From Kiritimatiellia bacterium (lineage in GTDB: Bacteria; Verrucomicrobiota; Kiritimatiellia; RFP12; UBA1067), in assembly GCA_028700415.1 (NCBI GenBank), contig JAQVSS010000008.1, forward strand, positions 1 to 40,136: 40,136 nucleotides of DNA, in the 5' to 3' direction. Position numbers and translations under genes: made by a program. Within the stretch, counting starts at the first letter, position 1, and the number at the start of each line of letters is the position of its first letter. Under the pieces are notes generated by a model. It was not told where the DNA came from and ran no database searches. It saw nothing but the letters and a program-made list of their open reading frames with translations. Of this stretch, positions 9,295-19,300 are shown in pieces.

Positions 9295-9503
9295 CATAAC
9301 AAAGGGGATGATTTAAGCGTGAAGGCGACTGAACGTGCGGAAATGAAGCCGCTCGCGAAGACGCTCCGTCTTCATACGCTCAAAAGGGTTTTCACGGCAA
9401 GTCGGGGCACGGGGGTGTCGGTTCTGCGGTGGAGGAAGTCCTCGCGGACAAAGGTCTCTCCGGCATCAGAAAAGCCATTCTAGAAACCATCGGAAAGAAA
9501 AAC

Positions 9504-12014
9504 ATGAAAAACAGCGTTATAGCGCTTGCCGCGATCACAACGGTTGCCGTTTCGTTTGCGGAAGCGCATTCTTTGGTTCTCAATGGGAAAGCGCGGTGCG
9601 CGGTGGTCGTGAAGGCGGATGCCGAGCCGCCGCTCAAATTCGGGGCGGCGGAACTCACGAACTATCTCGCGAGGGTGACCGGCGCCGCGCCGGAGGTCGT
9701 GAATGCGGCTGCCGCTGGGCGATACAACGTCTTCGTCGGCATGGTCTCGGACACGGAACTCCTTGCGGCGGCTGGCGTCACTGCGGCGGAGCTTAAGCGT
9801 TTCGGCGATCCGCTGTTCGACGACGGCTACGCGATCGTCGTCAAGGCGTCCGGTCTTTACGTCATCGGTGCGAACGACCGCGGCGCGTTGTACGGGTGCT
9901 ATGACGTCCTGAAGCGCTGGGCGGGCGTGAGATGGCTTGTCCCGGGCGAGGACGGTGAATACTTTACCAGGAAGGCGACGATCACGGTTCCGGAAGGAAA
10001 GATCGTCGAGAAGCCCGCCTTGTACACCCGCACCACATCGGGGTATGGCGAACCGACGCTGCTCTGGCAGGCCCGGAACCGTATGCAGAACCGCGCCTTC
10101 CGTGGCGGGCTCGAATACAACGCGAAGCGTCCCGACCTCGACGCCCGCGCCGATTTCTTCCGCGGCGTTGCCTGCCGCGGGAGCAACCACGGCGGACACA
10201 TCATGTCGGCGCTGATGTTCGGTGACGAGTGGGGAAGCACCAAGCCCGAGCGCCTTGCGACGGCAACGCGGTATTTCAAGGAACATCCGGAATGGTTCCC
10301 GCTCATCAACGGCAAACGCTTCGTGGGTTCCTATTCGCATGAGGGCGCGCCGAATCCCTGTCTCACCAATGCCGAGCTTCTTGACCGCATGGCGTCCAAC
10401 CTGATCGGGAAGATCAGCGGAAAGTATGGCGCCCAGGCGTATGTGACGCTCGGCAACAACGATACGACGGTCTGGTGCGAATGCGACCGGTGCCGCGCGA
10501 TTGACGCCCCGGAGGCGCTGGGCACAAAGGGCGAGCGTTCAGACCGGTATTGGTGGGTCATCAACGAGCTCGCGAAACGCGTCTGGAAGGTGCTTCCCGA
10601 CGCGCATCTCGGCGGCTGGGCGTATCAGGACTTCTGGTATCCGCCGCGGCACGTGAAGCCGGACAAGCGGCTCCGCGTGATGATCTCCTACAACAACCAG
10701 TGCTGGCGTCATGCGATCACCGATCCCAAATGCAACGCCAACGCCGAGCTCGAGAAAATCTACGAGGCGTGGAAGAAGCTGGAGATGCCGATTGTCGTCA
10801 ACCGCGACGAGATCGCGTGCGAGGGAAGTCCGGGGTCGGATCTCCTGCCGAGCGAGAGCGTTCTCAGGGACAACTTCCGGGCGTATGAGCAGCTCGGCTG
10901 CTCGGGAAGCAGTTTCTTCCTGCATCCGCCGTTCCCGGAATATATGTCGTGGTCGAAGAACATGAATCCGTTCTTCGGCAAGAGCTGGTGGTGGTATTCG
11001 ATGTGGCAGACCTGTTACCTCAGTGCGGAGTTCATGTGGAATCCGGGCGCCGATTACGACGCCCTGTACGAGGAGATCAACGCGCTTTACTACGGCAAGG
11101 GCTGGGAAGGCGGCCTGAAGGCGTTCCGTAAGCTTCTCGAAAAGGCGTTTTTCTCCACGCCCGGCTGCATCGGCTGGGGACAGGGGGCGCCGCTCGGCAA
11201 AGGCCTCGACCTGCCCGGCAGCGAGGAGAAGCTTAAAGCGCTGCTGGAGCAAGCCCTCGCCGCTGCGGCGACGGATCCCGATCCGCGCGCGAAGGCGCAT
11301 GTTCAACGCACGAAAGAGATCTTCGAAATGACCTGGCTCATCGAACGCAAGAAGTATCTCGAAAGCTACCGCGAGGCAAAGGCCTACCGCAGCAAAGGGA
11401 AGATCACGCTGGACGGCGTCCTCGACGAGCAGGATTGGCGGGACGCCGAGCCCATCACAGCGTTCTTTGTGCCGCCGTGGGAGACGAAGGTGACGAATAT
11501 CATCGGGCATACCGAGGTGAGGATCTGCCACGAGCGTGAGCACCTGTACATCGCCGCGGCGTGCTACGATCCGGAGATGCCGAAGCTCGTCGCGGGTGAC
11601 ACGTGCGACCGCGTGAGCGGGTACGAGAAACTCGGCGAACGCGTGGAGATCTTCTACAGCCATCCGGACATGTTCGACAAGGCCTATCACCTCATCATCA
11701 ACATGAACGGCTGCATCCTCGACGCCTTCCGGGAGAACGTCGGCAGCTTCGACACCTCCTTCACAACGGACTCGAAGTGGGCGGTGAAGAAGTATCCCGA
11801 CCGCTGGACGCTCGAACTCGCGGTGCCGGTGAAGGAGACGGGTATGCTGTGCTATCCGGGAGCGACCTGGAAGTTCAACCTCGGACGCTGTCGTGTCGTG
11901 CCGTCCGATAAGCCCGGCGAGAGGAAGACTCAGGTCTCGACCTGCGCCAATGGACACATGTATTCTCCGGGGAATTTCGTCTACTTGAAACTGCTTGGCG
12001 AGAAGGGAAAGTAG
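9504..12014 (+). CDS. DUF4838 domain protein with C-terminal CBM9-like domain (secreted)
   Basis: Signal peptide MKNSVIALAAITTVAVSFAEA; FGAAELTNYLARVTGA, GALYGCYDVLKRWAGVRWLVPGEDGEY, LGNNDTTVWCECDRCRA, MNRDEIA-type loop (VVNRDEIACEG); C-term GVLDEQDWRDAEPITAFF...WKFNLGRCRVVP CBM9-like. ATG 9504 preferred over ORF-track start 9429. Confidence 0.85.
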   Translation: MKNSVIALAAITTVAVSFAEAHSLVLNGKARCAVVVKADAEPPLKFGAAELTNYLARVTGAAPEVVNAAAAGRYNVFVGMVSDTELLAAAGVTAAELKRFGDPLFDDGYAIVVKASGLYVIGANDRGALYGCYDVLKRWAGVRWLVPGEDGEYFTRKATITVPEGKIVEKPALYTRTTSGYGEPTLLWQARNRMQNRAFRGGLEYNAKRPDLDARADFFRGVACRGSNHGGHIMSALMFGDEWGSTKPERLATATRYFKEHPEWFPLINGKRFVGSYSHEGAPNPCLTNAELLDRMASNLIGKISGKYGAQAYVTLGNNDTTVWCECDRCRAIDAPEALGTKGERSDRYWWVINELAKRVWKVLPDAHLGGWAYQDFWYPPRHVKPDKRLRVMISYNNQCWRHAITDPKCNANAELEKIYEAWKKLEMPIVVNRDEIACEGSPGSDLLPSESVLRDNFRAYEQLGCSGSSFFLHPPFPEYMSWSKNMNPFFGKSWWWYSMWQTCYLSAEFMWNPGADYDALYEEINALYYGKGWEGGLKAFRKLLEKAFFSTPGCIGWGQGAPLGKGLDLPGSEEKLKALLEQALAAAATDPDPRAKAHVQRTKEIFEMTWLIERKKYLESYREAKAYRSKGKITLDGVLDEQDWRDAEPITAFFVPPWETKVTNIIGHTEVRICHEREHLYIAAACYDPEMPKLVAGDTCDRVSGYEKLGERVEIFYSHPDMFDKAYHLIINMNGCILDAFRENVGSFDTSFTTDSKWAVKKYPDRWTLELAVPVKETGMLCYPGATWKFNLGRCRVVPSDKPGERKTQVSTCANGHMYSPGNFVYLKLLGEKGK

Positions 12015-12016
12015 CC

Positions 12017-13501
12017 ATGAAAGGATTTTGCAGCGTGCTGCTCGCGGTGGCGGGAATCGCCGGTTCGGCGTACTCCGCGCGGTTCGACGAGGGGAGGATG
12101 CTCGTCGAGGTGGGGCCTTCGAAGGCTCTGAAGGTTGAGGACAACATCCGCTGGCTCGAAGAGGGGAAGGTGCCCGCCTACGCCGTCGCGAACGTTATCA
12201 AATGGCTTTCGCTCCACGGCGCCGACGTCGCGAAATTCCGCGAGCGCTACCGTCCGGTCGAGCCGGGGTTGGGAGAGCCGCTCGCGAAGCGTCCTGGATT
12301 CCGGCTCGGCTACATGCTCGACATCTCACGGGACAAGGTGCCGACGCTCGATACGCTGAAGGCCATCGCGAACACGCTCGCGGCCCTCGGCTACGACGCG
12401 TTCCAGCTCTACACCGAGTGTGCGTTCGCCTACGCGGATCTGGAACCGGCGTGGCGGGAGTGGAGCCCGATGACCCCGGCGGAAACGCGTGAACTCGCGG
12501 ATCACTGCAAGTCGAAAGGGTTGCTCCTTCTCCCGAACCAGAATTCGTTCGGACATCTTGAACGCCTTTTCCAGCATCCGCAGTACCGGTGTCTGGCGGA
12601 GACGCCAAACGGCTATAACATCGAACATCCCCCGCTCAAGAACCGGCCGCCTTGTGCGCTCTGCCCGACTGATCCGAAGACCTACGCATTCCTCGATTCC
12701 CTGTATGCGCAACTTCTGCCGAACTTCCCGGGCGCGACCGTGATCAACGTCGGCTGCGATGAGGTCTGGGACATCTTCGACAAGACCGGACGCTCCGCGG
12801 CGAAGGCGGCGGAGAAAGGCGTGAGCCGCGTCTACATGGATCACATGCTCGACGTCCACAGGCTCCTCGCCAAACGCGGTTTCCAGATGGCGTTCTGGGC
12901 GGACATGGTCCTCTACGATCCCACGCTTCTCGACGAGGTGCCGAAGGATGCGATCCCGCTCCAGTGGGGATACAGTTCCGAGCAGCGAACCAAAGGCTAC
13001 ACGTGCGAATTCGAGGGGCGCTGTCTTGCCTTGCAGCGCCGCGGACTCGACTACCACGTGTGCCCGTCGACCTGCACGTTCGGCACCGCTTTCGGGAACG
13101 GCGTGGCCATGCGCGGCAACGTGAGTCTCGCTGTCGCCGCGGCCCGCCGCTACGATGCGAAGGGCCTGCTGATGACAACGTGGGGGGACGGTGGCCACCG
13201 AGCCCCCTTCCTCGCGGAGCTTCCCGGACTCGTTTACGCTGCGGCCCAGGTGCGTGGCGAGGACCCGTCCGAAGCCGAGGTCGCCGAAAAAGTCGAACAC
13301 GCCGCGAAAGGGGTGCCCGGTTGCAAAGAAGTCGGTCTCGCCACCCGCGATCTCCTTGCGGAAATCGATGCGGCGCGCAAGGACGGCACCCTCGCGGTAA
13401 AGCGCGGCGCGTTTGCGACCCGCTACAGCGAACTCTGGCTCCGTCACAACCGCGTGGGCGGACTCCTTCACAGTCTTCAGTGCCTTGGACTGACACCTTG
13501 A
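12017..13501 (+). CDS. GH20-like beta-N-acetylhexosaminidase
   Basis: Signal peptide; RPGFRLGYMLDISRDKVPTLDTLKAIANTLAALGYDAFQLYTE; LLLLPNQNSFGHLERL; VINVGCDEVWDI (Asp-Glu pair typical of GH20-superfamily active sites). Confidence 0.75.
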   Translation: MKGFCSVLLAVAGIAGSAYSARFDEGRMLVEVGPSKALKVEDNIRWLEEGKVPAYAVANVIKWLSLHGADVAKFRERYRPVEPGLGEPLAKRPGFRLGYMLDISRDKVPTLDTLKAIANTLAALGYDAFQLYTECAFAYADLEPAWREWSPMTPAETRELADHCKSKGLLLLPNQNSFGHLERLFQHPQYRCLAETPNGYNIEHPPLKNRPPCALCPTDPKTYAFLDSLYAQLLPNFPGATVINVGCDEVWDIFDKTGRSAAKAAEKGVSRVYMDHMLDVHRLLAKRGFQMAFWADMVLYDPTLLDEVPKDAIPLQWGYSSEQRTKGYTCEFEGRCLALQRRGLDYHVCPSTCTFGTAFGNGVAMRGNVSLAVAAARRYDAKGLLMTTWGDGGHRAPFLAELPGLVYAAAQVRGEDPSEAEVAEKVEHAAKGVPGCKEVGLATRDLLAEIDAARKDGTLAVKRGAFATRYSELWLRHNRVGGLLHSLQCLGLTP

Positions 13502-13518
13502 ACCGCAATAGGGTTGTG

Positions 13519-16281
13519 ATGATGAAGAACATGCTGATTGCCGTCGTTGCGACGTTGCTGTTTTCGGCCGGGTGCGCCAAGGAATTCCCGCTCGTTAAGG
13601 ATGGCGTCGCCATGTGCCGCATCGTTGTCGCGAAAGACGCGTCATACGCCGAGAAATTCGGCGCGAAAGAGCTTGCGACGTATCTTGAACGCGCGTCAGG
13701 CGCGAAAGTCGGGATTGTTGACCGGACTGAGAATGATGCGGCCTATCGGATCACCATTACCGTCAAGTCCAACCCTCTGGAGGAAGACGGTTTCGTCATT
13801 GAAACCAACCAGAAGGGCACGACGATCATCGGCTCGAATCCGCGCGGCGCCCTGTACGGGTGTTATCGTCTGCTGAAAGACCGGGTGGGAGTCCGCTGGT
13901 TCATGCCGGGCGAGGATGGCGAATACGTGCCCTCGAAGAAAACGGTCACGGTCGTTGCGGGGAGCACGGCCTTCAAACCCGCCCTCCGCTGCCGCAACGT
14001 TTCGTCCACCTGGAATTCGGCATTGCTTTGGGAAGTGCGCAACGGCTTTGTCCCCAATGGCATGACCTGCTGGTATGAGGACAAGAAGACCGGTGGACTC
14101 TCCGAGCGCGGGCGGCAGTGCGAAGAGATGGGCGTGGCGCCGTCCGGGATCGGCGGACACGTGATGTCGGCGCTCATGTTCGGCGGGGGGTGGGGGAAGA
14201 CCAAGCCGGAGCGCCTTGCGACGGCGACGCGGTATTTCAAGGAGCACCCCGAATGGTTCCCGATGATCAAAGGCGAACGGTACCTCGGGACCGTATCGAA
14301 CGAGAACTCCCCGAATCCCTGTCTCTCGAATCCGGAGCTCCTCGACCACATGGCGTCCAACCTGATCGAAGCGATCAAGGGTCCCTATGGCGCGGTGGGC
14401 TACTGCACGCTCGGCAACAACGATACCACCAAATGGTGTGAATGCGAGAAATGCCGGGCGCTGGACGCGCCGGAGGCGAAGGGGACGCAGGGCGAGCGCG
14501 CCGACCGCTACTGGTGGGTCGTCAACGAGCTCGCAAAACGCGTCTGGAAGGTGCTCCCCGACGCGCATCTCGGCGGCTGGGCCTATCAGGATTTCTGGTT
14601 TCCCCCGCGGTGCGTGAAACCGGACAAACGGCTGAAGGTGACGGTATCCTTCAACTGCCAGTGCTGGCGGCATGCTGTCAACGATCCGGACTGCACGGTG
14701 AACCGCGCGTTCCGCGAGGTGTATGCCGAGTGGAAGAAGCTCGGCATGCCGATCGTGATGAACCGCGACGAAATCGCGTGTTCCGGTGCGCCCGGCAGCG
14801 ACTACCTGCCGTCCGAGCGCGTTCTCCGCGACAGCTTCCGCGCCTATCCCGAGCTCGGTTGCGCGGGATCGACGCTGTTCATCGCTGCGCCGTCTGACAC
14901 CCCGGAGTTCTGCGCTTGGGAACGCAATGACTGGCCGTTTTACGGCAAGAACCTCCGCTGGCGCGCCATGTGGCAGACCCTCTATCTCGCGGGGGAGTTG
15001 ATGTGGAATCCCGACGCGGATTTCGACGCCCTCTACGAAGAGAGCAACGCGCTCTACTACGGCAAGGCATGGGAGGGCGGGTTCCGCGATTTCAAGCGGT
15101 TGCAGACAAAGCTTTTCGAGACGACCCCGGGTTGCATCGGGCTCGGCATGGACCTAACCATGGTCGGGAGGTGCCTCGACGTGATCGGATCGGAAGATAA
15201 GCTTGGTGCGCTTATGGAGAAGGCGGTCGCTGCGGCGAAGGCCGAAGCCGATCCCAAGTGCCTCAAGCGCATCCTCACGGATAAGGAGATCTTCGAAAAG
15301 ACCTGGCTTGATTCCGCGAAACGACGCCGCGCGGAGCTCGGGGCGCTCGACGTTTTCCGCGCTGAAAGGGAAATCGAACTCGACGGGGAAGCGCGCGAGC
15401 ACGATTGGAAAGTCGCCAACGTGCGTCCGTTCTTCGGCAAGAACCGCGCCAACGTGCGCGCATGCTGGAAAGAGCGCGAGCTCAGGCTTTTCGTGGAGTG
15501 GGAGCAGGGGCCGATGACGCTTTCCTTCGCGTTCCCGGACGGTTCAGACAAGGTCGAGCGTGTTTCGGTTTCAGCTTCCGGAAAAGTATCGTCAACCGTC
15601 CCAGACGTTTGCGCGAAAATTAACGGAAATAAAGCGGAATTCGCCATTCCGCTTGCTTCTACGGGCTGGCGTTGTCTCGACGGAGGCAACTGGAAGGTCA
15701 AGGTCGGCGATCCAGATTCTCTGCATGGGTTTGTGCAGATGCGGATGATCCCCGCAAGGCAGGGTGTCTTCAAGGTTGAAAAGACCTATTCGTATTGGCG
15801 CAATGCGACGTTTGACGAAGGGTACCCGACGTCGAATATCGCGAAAGCGCAGCAGTGGGTACATTGGACAAACGAGATTGGCGTACCGGACGTGCCGCGG
15901 CCGTGGGGCGGACCTCAAGCCTGGGGTGCGACAAAATCACATGAGCCGGGCGGCTCCGATCGGTACGTGACCATTCTTCCCGAAAAGGAGTGCGTGTTCT
16001 CTCAGGGATACGTCGCTCCGGTTTCCGGTAAAATGCGGCTCACGTTCCGTGCACGCGGGAAAGGCTCGGTGCGGGTGTGGTCCGCATGTTACCACACGGA
16101 GCCCGTGACGAAACTCATGAGTGAAACGGCGAAAGGCGAAACATTCAAGTTGACCGACGCGTGGCAGACGTATTCCGCGGATTTCACGAAAACCGGCGCG
16201 CCGGACGAAAGTGTGATGGTGCGCTTTTTCGCGGTCGATGCCCCGGTCGACATCGACGATGCGTATTTCAATCCATTGTGA
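13519..16281 (+). CDS. DUF4838 domain lipoprotein with C-terminal carbohydrate-binding-like domains
   Basis: MMKNMLIAVVATLLFSAGCAK lipobox; ALYGCYRLLKDRVGVRWFMPGEDGEY; LGNNDTTKWCECEKCRALD. The ORF track extends it to 12964 but that region overlaps the GH20 gene out of frame. Confidence 0.85.
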   Translation: MMKNMLIAVVATLLFSAGCAKEFPLVKDGVAMCRIVVAKDASYAEKFGAKELATYLERASGAKVGIVDRTENDAAYRITITVKSNPLEEDGFVIETNQKGTTIIGSNPRGALYGCYRLLKDRVGVRWFMPGEDGEYVPSKKTVTVVAGSTAFKPALRCRNVSSTWNSALLWEVRNGFVPNGMTCWYEDKKTGGLSERGRQCEEMGVAPSGIGGHVMSALMFGGGWGKTKPERLATATRYFKEHPEWFPMIKGERYLGTVSNENSPNPCLSNPELLDHMASNLIEAIKGPYGAVGYCTLGNNDTTKWCECEKCRALDAPEAKGTQGERADRYWWVVNELAKRVWKVLPDAHLGGWAYQDFWFPPRCVKPDKRLKVTVSFNCQCWRHAVNDPDCTVNRAFREVYAEWKKLGMPIVMNRDEIACSGAPGSDYLPSERVLRDSFRAYPELGCAGSTLFIAAPSDTPEFCAWERNDWPFYGKNLRWRAMWQTLYLAGELMWNPDADFDALYEESNALYYGKAWEGGFRDFKRLQTKLFETTPGCIGLGMDLTMVGRCLDVIGSEDKLGALMEKAVAAAKAEADPKCLKRILTDKEIFEKTWLDSAKRRRAELGALDVFRAEREIELDGEAREHDWKVANVRPFFGKNRANVRACWKERELRLFVEWEQGPMTLSFAFPDGSDKVERVSVSASGKVSSTVPDVCAKINGNKAEFAIPLASTGWRCLDGGNWKVKVGDPDSLHGFVQMRMIPARQGVFKVEKTYSYWRNATFDEGYPTSNIAKAQQWVHWTNEIGVPDVPRPWGGPQAWGATKSHEPGGSDRYVTILPEKECVFSQGYVAPVSGKMRLTFRARGKGSVRVWSACYHTEPVTKLMSETAKGETFKLTDAWQTYSADFTKTGAPDESVMVRFFAVDAPVDIDDAYFNPL

Positions 16282-16318
16282 GGTGTGTGTTAAGTTGGAC
16301 AAACGAAAGGGGAAAGCC

Positions 16319-19300
16319 ATGAAAAAATATCTCTTCGCTGCGCTGCTTCTCGCTGCGGGATTCACGCAGGCTGGGGACCATCCTTACGGCGGCATCCATT
16401 TTGCCGGCACAGTCGAGATTGCGGGCATCGGCATTGTTTCCAATGAAACGATCTGGGCAGAATCGTATCCGACCCAGTATTACGTGAAAGCGGTGTTGGG
16501 AACAGGACAACATCTTTACGCCTTTTCGGTTCCGGACGATCCACAGGGCATACGCTTTCCGCTGATGGACGAATCGCTCTGGTTCATGCCGCCGATGACA
16601 TCGAATGCGGTCATGGAAGTCAGCAACCTCGTCGCAACCGCTGCGTACTGGGTGGATCCCGAAACAGGAAGCGATTCCAACACTGGCACGGAGGCGGCTC
16701 CGTTCGCAACGTTGCAGAAGGCGGTGAACAGCTCTTCCACGGCGTCCTCCGCCTACACCGTGATCCACGCGGGCGAAGGCGAATACACAAACGGCACCTC
16801 TTCGTCCACCGGCGTCACCGCAGCGCGTCTCCTTATCGACCGTAGGGTACGCATCAAGGGCGACGGCAGGGGCAAGTCCGTGATCCGCGGGGTGAAAGAC
16901 ACGACAAGCGGCTTGGCCGATGCGTATGGATGCGGACCGGATGCTGTCCGCTGCGTGCAGGTCACGTCGTTCGACAAGTGTTGTGTGCAGGGCTTCACGC
17001 TTGCGGATGGCTATTCGGGCTTGAACACCGCTTCCGCAGACAGCAGAAAAGGTGGCGTTATCGCCAAAGGCGCTGCCAATTTCTTCTGCGATTGCTCGAT
17101 CACCAACTGCTATGGATACAACGGAACTGCTGGCTATTTTGGCAGCTACGTGCGCACGCTCGTCTCAGGGTGCGATGCTATCTCGGGCCAGACACTGCTT
17201 AATTCTAGCAGCCAGACCGGACTGCGGCTTATCTCTTCGATCGCACGTCACCGTTCTCAAAGTGGGACTTCAACGTTGATTGACCAAGCCACCGCTATCC
17301 AGAGCACCATCACCGGCGAACGGCTCGTTGCCGGCAGCGATGGCGCCTACGGTTTCAAGACGGGCACGGTCGCAACCAATTGCGTGATCGGTGCCGGCAA
17401 TCGCAGTGTTGCGAGCGGTGTCGGAGTTTGCAGCAATGTCATTTGGGACGCGGGATGCGTCAACGCCTCGCTTTGGGAGCGCAATACCCGCTTCGGCTCC
17501 GGCTACACCGCGGATGTGCCGCTCTTGTACAACGTGTACGGGGATGATGCGCGTCCGCTCTCCTCCTCGCCCTGCTGCGGTGCTGGCCTTCTTAATGCCG
17601 ACTACTACAAGACCTATTCCCCGGATGTCAACGGCGAACCGATTCTCTTCGTGAACGGCCGTCCGACAGTGGGCGCGGTCCAGACTACGGTGCAGACGCT
17701 CATCGTGCCGGACTCGGCGGCCTATGCGACGCTCACCGTTAGCGGTGCCGATTTGGTTACCAACGGCGTTGCCGCGGGCGACGTCGTAACCCTCAGCTTG
17801 AGCAACATGACGCGTCCGGGTGGAAGTTTCATGGTGAACGGTGTGAAAGTGCTGGGACCGACCTACACCTTTACCGCCGGCGCGTGGGACGGCACAATGA
17901 TCGGGAATCCGTTCATCATCAGCGAAGTCGTATTCTCCGGCGATTGGTACGTGGACGCCGTGAACGGCGATGACGCCAACACAGGATTCTATCCCGGAAC
18001 CGGCTGGGCGAAGAAGAACCTGTTGCCGTTCGCGACCAACACGGCGGTTTTTAAATCCGGCGATACGCTTCATGCCGCGCCCGGGACGTATGACAGCGGC
18101 TTTTACGAGAGTTCGTCCGGTCGGTCCCGGGTTTACATTAAGGAGGGCATGAAGATCGTCGCGGACGAAGGCCCGGAGAAGACCTTTATCGTCGGGGCAG
18201 ACGCTCCTGCGGAAAACGCGGATGCATACGGCTGTGGAACCGGGGCCGTGCGCTGCGTCAGCATAGATAACAATGCCACCATTGACGGATTCACGATCAC
18301 CGGCGGGCGCACCGAGTCCGGATTGATTAACGATGCCTTGCACAGGGGCAGCGGCATCGCCGGAAGCCCGGGTTCGCTGGTGAAGAACTGCATCATCTCC
18401 AACAATGTTGCCGGATACGCCGGCGGCGGCGTCGTGTCCTGCACCAACATCAACTGCCGCATCTTCAACAACCGGGCCGATCAAGGTTCGGGCGTCCGCC
18501 AGGCGTATGCGCTTATAGGCTGCATCGTTGACGGTAACCGCGGAACATACGCGGTCAATGACTGCAGCTTCATGTTCAACACCACACTTGGTGCCGCCAA
18601 CTCCAACTTGGCGGAAACCGCAGGCGGCTATACGATTTACTATCCTTTGGGCGGTGGTCGGTTCGAGAACTGCATCGTCCTCGGCGCGTATCGTGCTAGC
18701 GGCGACATTAACGCCTACAACTGCGTCTTCGCTAACCGCTCGGATTCCCATCCGGCGAGGGTCGTTTGTTACGGGAATACGGTAATCACGAACGCCGCTG
18801 ACATCGTCCTTGACGCGAACTACGCGCCGACGGCAAAGGATTCGTTCCTGGTAAATTCAGGGACAAATTCAACTTGTGAATTCAGATTCGAAGGCAAGGA
18901 CGTCCTCGGCGGGCAGCGAATCTACGACGGCGTGATCGACATCGGCGCGGTTGAATACGATTGGCGCGGCGAGTACAAAAAGGATATCGCTCCCAGAGCG
19001 GAGATGGTCGTTTCCAATGCGACGCCGATGGTCTACGAAAGCGGCAGCGCCGTGCGCGTGCCGACAAACTCCTCGGTTACCGTCGTGTGGACGCGGGAAA
19101 CCGCAGACAAGGCGTTCGTGGCGCTGGATGCGGCGGTGACCGGAACCGGCACGCTCAACGTCTACTGCGACGGCAGTTTGGTCGGTACGCGCGATGCGTC
19201 TGGAAGCGGCGAGATGAGCTTCGGCGTCACCGGAAGCAGCAACGTGTTCGTGTTCGAATACGTCGCGGGAGAGAGTGACACGGGATATGCCGAACTCCGC

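Noticed and set aside
9319-9483. GTG ORF in the leader of the 9504 gene as a real protein-coding gene
   Set aside because: No SD or recognisable family; kept only as a weak component of the leader observation.
10539-11957. Minus-strand ORFs 10539-11957, 12326-13471, 21056-22597, 24280-26202, 34108-36735
   Set aside because: Antisense shadows of confidently assigned plus-strand genes; composition and lack of signal or domain features argue against coding.
12964-13518. N-terminal extension of ORF 12964-16281
   Set aside because: Overlaps the GH20 gene in another frame with Arg-rich shadow composition; a lipoprotein signal starts at 13519.
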